A DNA stretch of 64,000 bases from Shewanella mesophila (GCF_019457515.1 NZ_CP080421.1:2108001-2172000), one strand, 5' to 3'. Counted from the stretch's first letter, positions 41,879 to 51,255 are shown. Program-made: numbers and translations. The notes: generated by a model from the letters alone, not told the origin.

Positions 41879-43459
41879 TTAACCTCCAAATATAATTTTA
41901 CGCACAGCAAAAGCCGTGCAAATCATATTAATAGCAAAAAGAAAACCAAGAACTCTAGCGTCAAGCTCAAGCGTATTACAGCCATAATTCATTAAAGAAC
42001 CTAAATTAAAACAAAATTCCATTGGAGGCGCGGAACCGCTAACTGCAATATTTTCAAACTGTTTAACAAACTCAAAAGGAGCACTGCTTTTTAATGCAGA
42101 TGAATTTTTACTCCAAACATCAGAAAAACCATTAGGATACTCGGGTTCATAAAAAGACTGAATACCCTGACTAGGCTCTGAATCAGTTTCAACACCAGTT
42201 TCACCTAAAGACTCACCAAGGCCGTCAATAGCAGAAATAACACCATCATTTGAACTGCCGCCACCGCCAGCACCAGAACCACCAGAAACAATAGCCTGCC
42301 TCACCCCCTCAAGACCATCGACAACTTGCCTAGCATCATTGCTACGAGCAGCCTCACGCTCTGCAATCTGACGCTCAACATATTCAGTTATCTCCTTTTG
42401 TTGTTTAATCAGCTTGTTGTGACGCTCAGCAGCATCTTTTTTCAACTTATTACTTTGGTCTGAAATCGCGTCAACAATATTTTTACCAATACACGTTGTT
42501 TTATCGCCAACTGTAGAACAATCAACACCGTCATAAGGTGAGTCAGTAGAAGTCTCTTCAACCTCGTTTTCAGTTGTATCTATACCATCGTCAATACCAC
42601 CACCATTATTATTACCATCACCTTCATCGGGAACTGTAACATTGGAGCAGTCTTGATAAGTAAGACCGTTAGATAATTCGTGAGTTGTACAGTCACCCTC
42701 TTTGTCTTCGGGTGTAAAGCTAGCATTCGATTCGATTTTACCATTACCGCAAACCGCACCGTTAGAAACACCCGTTGTCCACTGAGCGCCCTTATAGCTA
42801 GCACCATTGTTGATGGAGTAAGAGCATTGGCCATCGCAATACGTACCAGAACCAGCAACAGGAACCTTTCCAAAAGTTTGTATGCTAGAACTTACTTCAC
42901 CCTTGCTTGGACACTGGATAGGGACGCAGCCGTATGGTTCAACAGAATATTTAAAATAACCAAGTGGACAAAGAGGGAAATTGGGAAAACAAACCTCATG
43001 CGATTCATTGCCGGGTTCAGGCATAGGCCCCTTTTTATAATCTGGAAAATCATTAGGCGGACATATTTTAGAATCAGATTCAATTTTAGAGTGAGCTTTT
43101 CCGTAATTTACATTACCGCCCGTAACCCAAGGATAACTAGGCACTTGTCGAACCTCAGTTCCACAAATCAAATGAATTTCACGCGAAATATCAACATTAT
43201 TACACTCAGTAATACGCGTAGTCTCAGAACCTTGTGGGCCAATTGAGCGCAAAGTTTGAATGCAATCAGAAAGCGACATTCTAGAATCTTGAACATAAGA
43301 AGGGTCATAAGAAATGTAATTAGAGCGACAAGAATAGGTTTCACTATTATCAGATTCAGGTTCAACCCAATCAGGCATATTTTCGCTAAATTCAGCATTA
43401 CAAAAAAAAGAAAAGGCCGACAATGCAAGCATTAACGACCCTGTTATTAGCTTTGACAT
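41879..43459 (-). CDS. pIII-like adsorption protein, unit 3
   Basis: Identical to the 526-aa protein at 28459-30039. Confidence 0.88.
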   Translation of the reverse strand: MSKLITGSLMLALSAFSFFCNAEFSENMPDWVEPESDNSETYSCRSNYISYDPSYVQDSRMSLSDCIQTLRSIGPQGSETTRITECNNVDISREIHLICGTEVRQVPSYPWVTGGNVNYGKAHSKIESDSKICPPNDFPDYKKGPMPEPGNESHEVCFPNFPLCPLGYFKYSVEPYGCVPIQCPSKGEVSSSIQTFGKVPVAGSGTYCDGQCSYSINNGASYKGAQWTTGVSNGAVCGNGKIESNASFTPEDKEGDCTTHELSNGLTYQDCSNVTVPDEGDGNNNGGGIDDGIDTTENEVEETSTDSPYDGVDCSTVGDKTTCIGKNIVDAISDQSNKLKKDAAERHNKLIKQQKEITEYVERQIAEREAARSNDARQVVDGLEGVRQAIVSGGSGAGGGGSSNDGVISAIDGLGESLGETGVETDSEPSQGIQSFYEPEYPNGFSDVWSKNSSALKSSAPFEFVKQFENIAVSGSAPPMEFCFNLGSLMNYGCNTLELDARVLGFLFAINMICTAFAVRKIIFGG

Positions 43460-43462
43460 TTA

Positions 43463-43558
43463 TCAGCCTCCAAATAAATTTTGGCTAACTACGTAGCCGC
43501 AAATCGCCCCTATCAATGCGATAATCGTAAAGATAAGGGCTAGTATTAAACTAGCCAC
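43463..43558 (-). CDS. 31-aa hydrophobic minor coat-like protein, unit 3
   Basis: Same GTG-started frame as at 30043-30138, with the hairpin at 43538-43556. Confidence 0.65.
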   Translation of the reverse strand: MASLILALIFTIIALIGAICGYVVSQNLFGG

Positions 43559-43570
43559 ATATCCGCCTTG

Positions 43571-43705
43571 TTAAGCTTTATTGACAGCGCGTTTAGCAAT
43601 GGTAATACCCTTAAGCGCAAGAGCAATACCAACAATCAACACACCTGTTGCACCGATAAAAGTAGCAACAGAAGCCAAATCTACAGCAGCAAAAATATCA
43701 GCCAT
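43571..43705 (-). CDS. Major coat protein (pVIII-like), unit 3
   Basis: Identical to the 44-aa coat at 30151-30285. Confidence 0.88.
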   Translation of the reverse strand: MADIFAAVDLASVATFIGATGVLIVGIALALKGITIAKRAVNKA

Positions 43706-43735
43706 TTTAAATCTCCAAATATTAATTTAATGCGC

Positions 43736-43975
43736 TTATGCGCGTTTAATAACACCCTTAGCTATCTTGACTTGATAAGAAAGATAACCAAGGAAAACAA
43801 CCCAGCCAAAAACAATGCCAAAAACCTCGAGCATATCGGCTGGATTAATTTCAATCGACTGAACAGCTAAATTGTATTCAGTCGGTGAAACCAAGATGTA
43901 ACCCGTACAATCATCAACAGATTGAGCAGATTGCATTAAATAACCTTCAGCAGTGAATGCTACGCATTGAGCCAT
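43736..43975 (-). CDS. 79-aa phage membrane protein, unit 3
   Basis: Identical to the protein at 30316-30555. Confidence 0.7.
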   Translation of the reverse strand: MAQCVAFTAEGYLMQSAQSVDDCTGYILVSPTEYNLAVQSIEINPADMLEVFGIVFGWVVFLGYLSYQVKIAKGVIKRA

Positions 43976-44136
43976 TGAAAAACCTCATAACTCAAAAGCA
44001 AATCACCAAAATAACAAGAAGAACAAAGAGGAATATTGCACGGCTGAGCAAAACCAGCAGGTTGCTGTTCTTGACCGTCGTAGAGATTGCCGCAACAAGG
44101 GCAAGTCCAAACAGATAAGAACGCCACGTGAGCCAT
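43960..44136 (-). CDS. 58-aa zinc-ribbon-like phage protein, unit 3
   Basis: Same sequence as 30540-30716. Confidence 0.7.
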   Translation of the reverse strand: MAHVAFLSVWTCPCCGNLYDGQEQQPAGFAQPCNIPLCSSCYFGDLLLSYEVFQWLNA

Positions 44137-44137
44137 A

Positions 44138-44431
44138 TTAAGCCGCCTTAATGCCAGCTTTCAGCGGAGTAAGCAAAACATTGAAAGGGTTAACCTCAAT
44201 CTTGCCAAAACGCGAAACCTGAAAACTAGAAGGATGAATTTCATATTCACCTGCGGGATTAGGTGGTACACCCTCCTCTAGCGGAATTTGAACCTCAACA
44301 GGATAACGACCACCGTTATACATATAGCCACGTTGCCAATAGATAGTGCGGTCAGGCTTGCCATCTTGACCCTTAAAAGAACGTTGTTGAACAACACAGT
44401 CTTGGCTATCAATCTCAATTTTTACTGACAT
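44138..44431 (-). CDS. Single-stranded DNA-binding protein, unit 3
   Basis: Identical to the protein at 30718-31011. Confidence 0.82.
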   Translation of the reverse strand: MSVKIEIDSQDCVVQQRSFKGQDGKPDRTIYWQRGYMYNGGRYPVEVQIPLEEGVPPNPAGEYEIHPSSFQVSRFGKIEVNPFNVLLTPLKAGIKAA

Positions 44432-44440
44432 ATTTTTTCC

Positions 44441-45718
44441 TTAACTTGCTAATCGCATAGTTTGTCTTAGTTGCTGATGTAATGGTTTTGGCTCATGCCA
44501 ATTTGCTGGATGTTGCTTTGAAAAATCGACATTTACAAACCGAACTAACGGAACCACATTAGAGGACGCAGATGCTTGTAAATTTTGAAGATAGGACTTA
44601 GGAATAACAGAGGAAACCTCAGATATTGTTCTATAAAAAGTACGCTCAGGCATAGTGGCCTTGACTTCGTCCCACCCTTCGTGCTTAAGGCTACGAACAA
44701 AGCGAAATAATCTATCTGCCTTTGAATAAGTCGTTTTACCCGTTTTAGTCACTGTAAAATATTCGGCACGCAAAGCCGCTCTGACATCGTCATCGTTATA
44801 TATGTTCACTTGTTTGCCCTCGAAAGTTTTAAATATGTCTTTCCAAGCGTAATCCCATAGATATTGAATCGGACAACAGCGCCTTGACAGGTTTTCACAA
44901 TGACGAACGAAGTCACCCACATGAGTAGGAAACCCCAAACGCTTAAACGTCTTAGGCAAAATAGAAGCCTCAAAACGTAGCGAGTTTTGCGCAAAAGCTA
45001 ATACCTCTGGCGCTGTCATTGCTTCAAGCTGTCGTTTATATACGTCCTTTTTTGTGATCTTTAATTTATGCTCGGTTTCTTTAATTTGATGCTGTAACTC
45101 AAAATGCTTTAAATATGCTTTTAACTGTTTACGTCTAGATGATTTTTGGCCGTCATTAGAGCTTTTTACACCCCAATAGGCAGTTGTTTCATGTGCTGAC
45201 TTACTAGAGCGAGTTTGGCCTGATGATAAATTTCTTAACACAGTAATGATGTTTCTTGCGTCAGCTTCACTATCTAAATGGGCCGTGAAAGTGCAATCTA
45301 TTTGCTTAATCTCGGCACTTCTAAAATCAAGCATTTCAGCCAACCTAGGCATACCCATATTGAATGTGGTCACCAACGATTCAACGCATAAACGAACATC
45401 GTCAGAACCGTAAACATTATGACCTTGGAGTAACTTTGCAGGGCTGGCTTTTATCTCAATAAACGGCCAGTAGGTAGAACCACCCGCATGAATCTTAAAT
45501 GAAAGCGTTGACCAGCTTGAAGGGAGCGATTCGTATGGGTGGCGTAGTGACTCGAAATCATATTGACCGTCATTAAAAGTCACATTGCCAGACTCTAATT
45601 TTGCACCGCGGAGATTGCATTCTTTGAGGTCGATAAGGCCAGAAATGCGGTCAGATGCCGTATCTCCAACAACAAAAACCTCATCAAATGGAATTGCAAT
45701 CCGTAGCAAGTCAATCAT
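44441..45718 (-). CDS. Rolling-circle replication initiation protein, unit 3
   Basis: Identical to the initiator at 31021-32298. Confidence 0.85.
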   Translation of the reverse strand: MIDLLRIAIPFDEVFVVGDTASDRISGLIDLKECNLRGAKLESGNVTFNDGQYDFESLRHPYESLPSSWSTLSFKIHAGGSTYWPFIEIKASPAKLLQGHNVYGSDDVRLCVESLVTTFNMGMPRLAEMLDFRSAEIKQIDCTFTAHLDSEADARNIITVLRNLSSGQTRSSKSAHETTAYWGVKSSNDGQKSSRRKQLKAYLKHFELQHQIKETEHKLKITKKDVYKRQLEAMTAPEVLAFAQNSLRFEASILPKTFKRLGFPTHVGDFVRHCENLSRRCCPIQYLWDYAWKDIFKTFEGKQVNIYNDDDVRAALRAEYFTVTKTGKTTYSKADRLFRFVRSLKHEGWDEVKATMPERTFYRTISEVSSVIPKSYLQNLQASASSNVVPLVRFVNVDFSKQHPANWHEPKPLHQQLRQTMRLAS

Positions 45719-45782
45719 CACATGTACACATAAATTAAATAATGATGGTGGATTATAGACACAATATTTATTACATGTAAAC
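45717..45782 (-). promoter_or_regulatory. Promoter of rep with operator-like boxes, unit 3
   Basis: Same elements as at 32297-32362. Confidence 0.6.
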
Positions 45783-45851
45783 ACGTATGAAATAAATATA
45801 TTTAATGATGTATAGTTACACGACCCAGAGAAACATAAGACGAGTTAATTA

Positions 45852-46034
45852 ATGGTAAAAAGAAACGACACGACGGTAGCAATAAACGGCGATAGAAAGG
45901 ACGCATTACAAGACGCCGCTGTCGATATAACCATAGCAACAAGAAAACCAATAAAACCATCGGTTATTGTCCATTATCTCATTGATAACTATCTGAAAGA
46001 TGCTGTAAAAGACCTGAAACACAAAGAAAAGTAA
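45852..46034 (+). CDS. 60-aa RHH protein, putative repressor, unit 3
   Basis: Identical to the protein at 32432-32614. Three copies of a repressor gene may raise repressor dose relative to a single prophage. Confidence 0.65.
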   Translation: MVKRNDTTVAINGDRKDALQDAAVDITIATRKPIKPSVIVHYLIDNYLKDAVKDLKHKEK

Positions 46035-46051
46035 ACTGTCAATTTGGCAGT

Positions 46052-46083
46052 AGAGACCACTGTTAAAGTATGTGGTCTCTTTA
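46052..46083 (+). terminator. Terminator-like hairpin after the 60-aa gene, unit 3
   Basis: Same stem as at 32632-32660. Confidence 0.55.
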
Positions 46084-46164
46084 ATGACCCGACCATCATA
46101 ATTCAAACCCTGATATTGCCTTCGGCCGTCAACATTCATTTCAAAACATAACCAATCAAAAAAA

Positions 46165-46255
46165 GCGTCTGTCAGGGCGAAGGATTAGCGCAGCAAGCTG
46201 CTACATAACTGCTTTACGCTACGCTTCCATCAAGGCTGCGCCTTAATAATCCCAA
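46165..46255. other. Multi-hairpin intergenic segment, candidate origin, unit 3
   Basis: Same inverted repeats as at 32745-32835. Confidence 0.45.
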
Positions 46256-46303
46256 ATAAAAAAGATAGCATTTTAGAAAAACAATTGATTATTTTGATAT
46301 CAT

Positions 46304-46366
46304 TTGCTTGCTTTATTACGTAGTTTTGCTATCATTAAGGGGTAGAGAGAAACTTAATTGATAGCA
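46304..46366 (+). promoter_or_regulatory. Promoter of the 74-aa/72-aa operon with operator boxes, unit 3
   Basis: Same elements as at 32884-32946. Confidence 0.55.
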
Positions 46367-46379
46367 GAGGAACAGCAAA

Positions 46380-46604
46380 ATGAAAACATGTTCAATAGAA
46401 ATTCAAATGCTAGAAAACGGAAGTGTAATGTATACAGCGCAAACTAATGATAGGAATTGGTCAGTAGTAAAGGGTTCTGATGAAGTTATAACTAGCCCAA
46501 ATGATAATAGCTGTGAATTCATCTTCTCACCTACCCCGATATTAGATATTCAGCAATTCAACGATTTCATGAGAGACATTCTAACAGAGGGAGGAAATAT
46601 CTAA
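46380..46604 (+). CDS. 74-aa phage protein of unknown function, unit 3
   Basis: Identical to the protein at 32960-33184. Confidence 0.6.
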   Translation: MKTCSIEIQMLENGSVMYTAQTNDRNWSVVKGSDEVITSPNDNSCEFIFSPTPILDIQQFNDFMRDILTEGGNI

Positions 46605-46822
46605 TGGCAATTACAATAAGACTCAACGAAAAACAAGAACAGCAGCTGCAAGAAGCAATGAAACTAACTGGAGAAGCAACAAAATCTAAAACTATTCTTT
46701 ATTTGATAGAAAACGCAAAGCGACACATTACTGACAGAAAAGAGCTAAACGAACTAAGAAGCGATATTGATAATTTATTTTTCACAATAGACAAGATATC
46801 TAAACATAAAATACCCTATTGA
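46604..46822 (+). CDS. 72-aa ribbon-helix-helix protein, unit 3
   Basis: Identical to the protein at 33184-33402. Confidence 0.7.
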   Translation: MAITIRLNEKQEQQLQEAMKLTGEATKSKTILYLIENAKRHITDRKELNELRSDIDNLFFTIDKISKHKIPY

Positions 46823-46950
46823 TAGCAAAAAAGTGTTACCGGTTCGAATTTTTGATTGCAATAAAGAGTTTCCAGGAACAAATATTGATAGCAAAAAATC
46901 GTTACCGGTTTCAAATTTTGATAGCAATAACTTCATCCTGGAAAGCAATA
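46819..46950 (+). repeat. Four contiguous 33-bp iterons, unit 3
   Basis: Boxes at 46819, 46852, 46885 and 46918, same as in unit 1. Confidence 0.85.
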
Positions 46951-46957
46951 ATGATGC

Positions 46958-47067
46958 AATTCGCACAATGCATGTTATGTATAAATATCTACTACGCATC
47001 CCTCTCACTGCTCCGCATTTTAGTTCAAGGCAAGTATTCAACATAACATTAATACATTGTGCGCAGT
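46958..47067. other. attR: Right prophage junction with inverted dif-like sites
   Basis: Site A at 46958-46985 and site B at 47036-47067 as in the internal junctions. Here the XerC arm runs into chromosome: the base after GCGCA is G (47066) instead of the T found at the phage junctions, which marks the edge of the array. Confidence 0.8.
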
Positions 47068-47089
47068 TACGTGTGTGAGGATAAAGAGG

Positions 47090-47113
47090 TGCCGATAATG
47101 TCACTTATCGGCA
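47090..47113. other. Perfect hairpin just right of the array
   Basis: TGCCGATAA (47090-47098) pairs perfectly with TTATCGGCA (47105-47113) around a 6-base loop. It lies downstream of the decayed minus-strand genes and could be their terminator or a phage-remnant structure. No T tract on the minus side. Confidence 0.45.
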
Positions 47114-47170
47114 TTAGCGCGTCATTTCTCCTGCGCTCAGGCTTCGCTCGTCGGCATTCCTTGCTATGCC

Positions 47171-47527
47171 TTAACGATGTCTAAATGGTTCTTCTGCTGT
47201 GACTCTACGCAGTTCGCCTTGGCAATGCGGACACTGAATAAAGATTGAGTCAAAATCATCATACCACCACGGCTTATTACAGTTGTTGCATTGCAGCTCT
47301 GGCTTATCAGTCCGTTCGACCATGCTGTAGCCACCTTTAATATTGGATAACTTGCATGATGCCTCCTTGATCTCATTAGCGTGTCATCGAGTCGACCCAG
47401 TAACACGCAAGCATGAGCAGTTAATCGATGTTGAACATCTTCAACATCGATGCCTTTGAGTAAAAACATCATTGATGTGGCCAATATCTTTGGCGAGTTC
47501 AATAGCTTGGTTTAGTTGTTCGTCCAT
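47171..47527 (-). pseudogene. Frameshifted small zinc-ribbon gene, probable inovirus remnant
   Basis: An open start at 47527 (MDEQLNQAIELAKDIGHINDV) shifts frame twice. The last intact segment, 47171-47323, encodes a 50-aa piece with Cys-x2-Cys twice (CNNC and CPHC), the look of a zinc ribbon. Joining the three frames gives one plausible protein of about 120 residues. It follows a gene V-like fragment, the same order (ssDNA-binding protein then zinc-ribbon) as in the intact phage. Alternatively 47171-47323 could be an intact gene by itself, as it starts with ATG. Confidence 0.5.
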
Positions 47528-47539
47528 GATGATTTCTCC

Positions 47540-47749
47540 TTAATTAGCCACTTTTAACGCGTCGCTGCTTGTCTGCTTTGAGAGTTTGCTAATGGTTAGT
47601 CCAAAGCGTTTAAGCTCGAGCCCACCAAAGTTATTAACAATGAAGCTTGAGGCATCGATTTGGTATTCGCCGACTGGATACATAGCAGCTGGGTTCTCGA
47701 CTTGTAGTTTCATCTGAACTGGAAATGCTTCTCTGGTCTGCTCGTGTTT
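47540..47749 (-). pseudogene. 5'-truncated gene V-like ssDNA-binding protein, remnant of a second inovirus
   Basis: An open stretch of about 69 codons without a start. FPVQMKLQVENPAAM and VGEYQIDASSF line up with YPVEVQIPLEEG and AGEYEIHPSSF of the intact phage protein at 30718-31011, and FGGLELKRFGLTISKL lines up with FGKIEVNPFNVLLTPL. Similarity is clear but distant, so it comes from a different phage. The N-terminal half is lost at a stop at 47750-47752. Confidence 0.65.
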
Positions 47750-47999
47750 TTATCTCAAGATCTGTTTTAATTTTTGATGACCGGGTTGTTAATTCGCGCC
47801 TCATCGTTAAATTATCTGTTTCGCTCCCAATGTCTCCATTTTGTCATGCCGCTAAAAAACTAGATCTCTCTTCTAACTGAATCAACTCGTTAAAGCCTGA
47901 TTCAATAATTAGGCGCTCACCACTTGGTTTAATTCCGTATTTTTGTAAAAGACATACAGGATTTTTTTATCAACTAAATAGTGATCACCTTTAACTGGA
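47750..47999 (-). other. Decayed region between phage remnant and recombinase gene
   Basis: Short open pieces in different minus-strand frames, for example KYGIKPSGERLIIESGFNE around 47860-47945, that look like broken coding sequence but cannot be assigned. It may be the 3' part of the recombinase operon or the missing start of the phage remnant. Confidence 0.4.
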
Positions 48000-49319
48000 T
48001 TACTCGATACCTGCTAACGAATCGATTGGCTTATGGACTGTACTCTGATGACGTTCGGTTTGTGTTGTGTGCAAATATTGAGATGTAGTATCGATACTTT
48101 CATGCCCAGCATCGGCCTGAACGTGTGAAAGTGGGCGCCTGTATATATTAATGTCGTGTGTAATGCCGGTATGGCGAATGTTATGAGCCGTTAGCTTTCT
48201 CATCGACTCTGCGTCTTCGAACATGCCTGCATTTTCAGCGAAGTTAGCGCCATGCTCAATGATCTTTTGCACTTCGTCCCTCACCTGTCTTATACCGAGA
48301 TTGGCATTTACAAACCCGGCATCTCGACCTCTTCCTGCAGCTTTATGCCTTACAAATAGTGGAGTTTGTTCGTCTGATTTTGGTAAATCACTTAAACCAA
48401 GAAAGCGCCTGTAGTCGATTAATGCATCAAGTAATGCGTTAGATATCGGAATGCTGCGTGATTTTCCGCCTTTACTTTTAGGAATATTAAATCTCCAAAT
48501 TCCGGTTTGCTTATCTTGCACAAACTGACTCATTATAGGGCTATAACCGATACGGGCGCTGACATCGGATACTCTCAAGTAACAGGAGTAAATTAGCTTT
48601 ATCAGAAACAGACTGCGTTGATGGAGTTCTGGTATTTTCTTGGCTAACTCCTCGACTCCGGAGATAAGATAGGACCACTGCAGCTCAGTAAATGCCAATG
48701 TATTTAGATCATCCTCATTAGCTTTATACTTACGCCTTTGTGCAAAACGCGAATGGTTCATCCAAGCTTGAGCTGGGTTGTGTTCACAGAAGTCTTCAGC
48801 CATTAAAAAACCGTAAAATGATGATAATATGGCCATTTTCGTTTTCAGAGCGTTGTCGCTTAAGCTATATTGTTGCTCTTCTCCATCGAGTTTCTTACCA
48901 ACAAATGGCCGCCATTGAGGATTAGGGACTCGTTGATCGCTGGCTTTATCGACCTTGAACTGTGCAACATTGAAATAGCCGATAAGTTCGTTGGGCGGAT
49001 TTTGACAATATGCTACGAACTTATCCATATCCCGCCGACTGACTTCACCAGGTGACAGCTGCACTACATCGAAACACCAATGTAAAAAACAACTTAGTTC
49101 GCTCCGATAGCTTTTGTAGCTGTTCTCATTCTCTCGCTGAGAAAATAGTAAGTCGCAAGCCAATTCATAAACGATACCGGCATCTCTTATCTTATCAATG
49201 CTAATCGCTGTAATATGCTGATTAATGATCGGGTTCCCCCGTTCGATAAACTCTTTAGCTTCAAAAAGTGGTAAAACAGGAAACTCGTCTAAGGGATAAC
49301 ATATCTGATCATTTTTCAT
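48000..49319 (-). CDS. Tyrosine recombinase / phage-type integrase
   Basis: A 439-aa site-specific recombinase. The N-terminal part is a core-binding (SAM-like) domain. The catalytic residues are all present in the C-terminal domain: Arg in SCYLRVSDVSA near residue 250, Lys in SKGGKSRSIPI near 285, HNIRHTGIT (His-x2-Arg) near 385, His in GHESID, and the nucleophile Tyr in SQYLHTT near 417. It is larger than XerC/XerD (about 300 aa) and not needed by an inovirus that uses XerCD. Its own att site and cargo were not found. It may belong to an older element inserted near dif. Confidence 0.85.
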   Translation of the reverse strand: MKNDQICYPLDEFPVLPLFEAKEFIERGNPIINQHITAISIDKIRDAGIVYELACDLLFSQRENENSYKSYRSELSCFLHWCFDVVQLSPGEVSRRDMDKFVAYCQNPPNELIGYFNVAQFKVDKASDQRVPNPQWRPFVGKKLDGEEQQYSLSDNALKTKMAILSSFYGFLMAEDFCEHNPAQAWMNHSRFAQRRKYKANEDDLNTLAFTELQWSYLISGVEELAKKIPELHQRSLFLIKLIYSCYLRVSDVSARIGYSPIMSQFVQDKQTGIWRFNIPKSKGGKSRSIPISNALLDALIDYRRFLGLSDLPKSDEQTPLFVRHKAAGRGRDAGFVNANLGIRQVRDEVQKIIEHGANFAENAGMFEDAESMRKLTAHNIRHTGITHDINIYRRPLSHVQADAGHESIDTTSQYLHTTQTERHQSTVHKPIDSLAGIE

Positions 49320-49683
49320 AGATAATAATGGCTTGGTTAAAATATATTACATGGAGTCTATCACATTTCTAATTTAATCTTACGTTAGCTGCTGATTAAT
49401 ATGCTGTTATTGTGAAAAGCCTTCTCCCAAACTCACCCACTCCATACTCTTTTTATTTGTCTCAACCAACCCTTGCGGAGCTGCACTTCCACGCAAGCAT
49501 ATTATTGTTTTACATGTTACAAGGTCATCCCCTTTAAGGAATGAACTTAAAAGGAAATTGCATTAAAACGCTTCATACATGATCGTAAAATAATCTTTTA
49601 TTTCATTGACAAACGGCTACCAAAATCTGATGTTGTTCTACAATAACAGTTAGTAGATTATTTTTTAACTGCGGGGATGTTGA
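49320..49683. other. Intergenic region between recombinase and HD-GYP genes
   Basis: About 360 bases between divergent genes. It must hold both promoters. CTTGCG and CGCAAG (49472-49497) form a small inverted repeat. No supported gene. Confidence 0.45.
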
Positions 49684-51255
49684 ATGCTGATCGATATGGC
49701 CAAAAAAAGCCCTCTGTTTTCGGGCAGAAAAAAAGCGCCAGAAGAGTGTACTGGTCCAGCTTGGCGTATTTTGATTGTAGATGATGAACCCGATGTTCAT
49801 ACCGTGACTAAACTTGCCTTATCCCGCTTTCGTCTCGACAACCGCCCTATCGAATTTATTAATGCCTACAGTGGTGAAGAAGCTAAAAGCATACTTGAGA
49901 CTCAAGATGATGTTGCAATGGCGTTTGTTGATGTTGTGATGGAAAGTGATCATGCCGGTTTAGAACTGGTACGCTGGATCCGAGAAGAGAATAAAAACAA
50001 GTCGATAAGACTAATACTGAGAACGGGTCAACCAGGTCAGGCACCTGAAGAAGACGTCATTGTAAATTATGACATTAATGACTATAAAGCTAAGGCAGAA
50101 CTAGACTCAAGAAAGCTGATCACCAGCGTTTATTCGGCCCTTAGAAGTTATCGCGATATTATGGAAATAGAGCAAGCTAGACTAGCTCAATTACGGTATC
50201 GAATAGGTTTGGAGCGTGTAGTCGAAGCGACCTCAGGTCTGTTCGAACTTCGAACCCTGCAACATTTTGCCGACGGCCTCTTGACCCAAGTCGCTAATCT
50301 CCTCAATCTCAATAGCGAAACTATGCTCATAAGCTGCAACGGCATCGATGCGATGAGTGAGGTGGTAAATACCGATAAGCTCCATATTCTTGCAGGAACT
50401 GGTCAGTTTGCTAGTCATCAAGGTAAATCCATACCCGAGCCAATAGAGCAGTTATTAAAAAGAGCACTCAAAGAAAAACAATGCTTGTACGAAAATGATC
50501 TCTTTGTTGGTTATTTCCCTGCTAAAAGTGGTTGGATCAATCTGCTATATATGGACAACATCCATACCATTAGCGATCTTGATAAAAGACTCATTGACAT
50601 CTTCGCTGTCAATGTTGGCGTCGCTTTTGAGAACTTGCTCCTTAACAAAGAGCTTGAAGATACCCAGTCTGAACTTATTTTTCGTTTAGGCGATGTCGTT
50701 GAAAGTCGCTCTAAAGAAGCTGCGAACCATGTCAAAAGAATGGCCGAATATAGCTATCGATTAGCACTACTTGCAGGCCTCGACGAACAGCAAGCCGTGT
50801 TGATTAAGCACGCCTCCCCTATGCACGACATCGGCAAAATTGCGACCCCTGATTCCATCTTATTAAAGCCTGGAAAGCTCACCGACGAGGAGTGGACCAT
50901 CATGCGTCAGCATCCTGCTGTTGGTCATCAGATCTTGGGCAATTCAGAACGCCCGATATTGAATGCGGCCGCCATTATTTCGCTTCAGCATCATGAAAAG
51001 TTCGATGGTACAGGTTATCCAAGTGGCCTTAAAGGTGAAGATATTCATATCTTTGCTCGTATCGTTGCGATTGCTGATGTATTTGATGCCTTATCCCACG
51101 CTCGATGTTATAAACCCGCTTGGCCTATTGAAGACGTTATTGACGAGATCAAACGCGGTGCTGGGCATCACTTTGACCCTGAATTAGCGCAGATTTTTAT
51201 CGATAATATCGCCATATTTAATAAAGTGAGAGTTGAGCTGTCAGATGAAAACTAA
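49684..51255 (+). CDS. Response regulator with HD-GYP domain (c-di-GMP phosphodiesterase type)
   Basis: A 523-aa protein. A receiver domain lies at about residues 25-145, with acidic pair DDE in ILIVDDEPD, the phosphoacceptor Asp in FVDVVM near residue 80, and the Lys in NDYKAKAEL. A middle sensory-like region (DUF3369 type) spans about 170-320. The HD-GYP domain is C-terminal: HDIGK near residue 382, LQHHEKFDGTGYPSG near residue 435. All metal-site motifs of an active phosphodiesterase are present. It probably breaks down cyclic di-GMP in response to a partner histidine kinase, which is not encoded nearby. Confidence 0.9.
   Translation: MLIDMAKKSPLFSGRKKAPEECTGPAWRILIVDDEPDVHTVTKLALSRFRLDNRPIEFINAYSGEEAKSILETQDDVAMAFVDVVMESDHAGLELVRWIREENKNKSIRLILRTGQPGQAPEEDVIVNYDINDYKAKAELDSRKLITSVYSALRSYRDIMEIEQARLAQLRYRIGLERVVEATSGLFELRTLQHFADGLLTQVANLLNLNSETMLISCNGIDAMSEVVNTDKLHILAGTGQFASHQGKSIPEPIEQLLKRALKEKQCLYENDLFVGYFPAKSGWINLLYMDNIHTISDLDKRLIDIFAVNVGVAFENLLLNKELEDTQSELIFRLGDVVESRSKEAANHVKRMAEYSYRLALLAGLDEQQAVLIKHASPMHDIGKIATPDSILLKPGKLTDEEWTIMRQHPAVGHQILGNSERPILNAAAIISLQHHEKFDGTGYPSGLKGEDIHIFARIVAIADVFDALSHARCYKPAWPIEDVIDEIKRGAGHHFDPELAQIFIDNIAIFNKVRVELSDEN

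Larger units (their letters stand above)
40342..47051 (-). mobile_element. Inovirus prophage unit 3 of 3 (6710 bp)
   Basis: Third direct copy at an offset of 13420 from unit 1. Its right end passes into chromosome at 47066, after the shared ATACATTGTGCGCA (47052-47065). Confidence 0.95.

Noticed and set aside
46775..47104. 109-codon minus-strand frame crossing the right junction
   Set aside because: It runs through the iterons and the attachment hairpin antisense to the RHH gene; it is open by chance.
48000..49319. Tyrosine recombinase as the integrase of the inovirus
   Set aside because: It is outside the repeat unit and present once, and the junctions are dif-type sites used by host XerCD.
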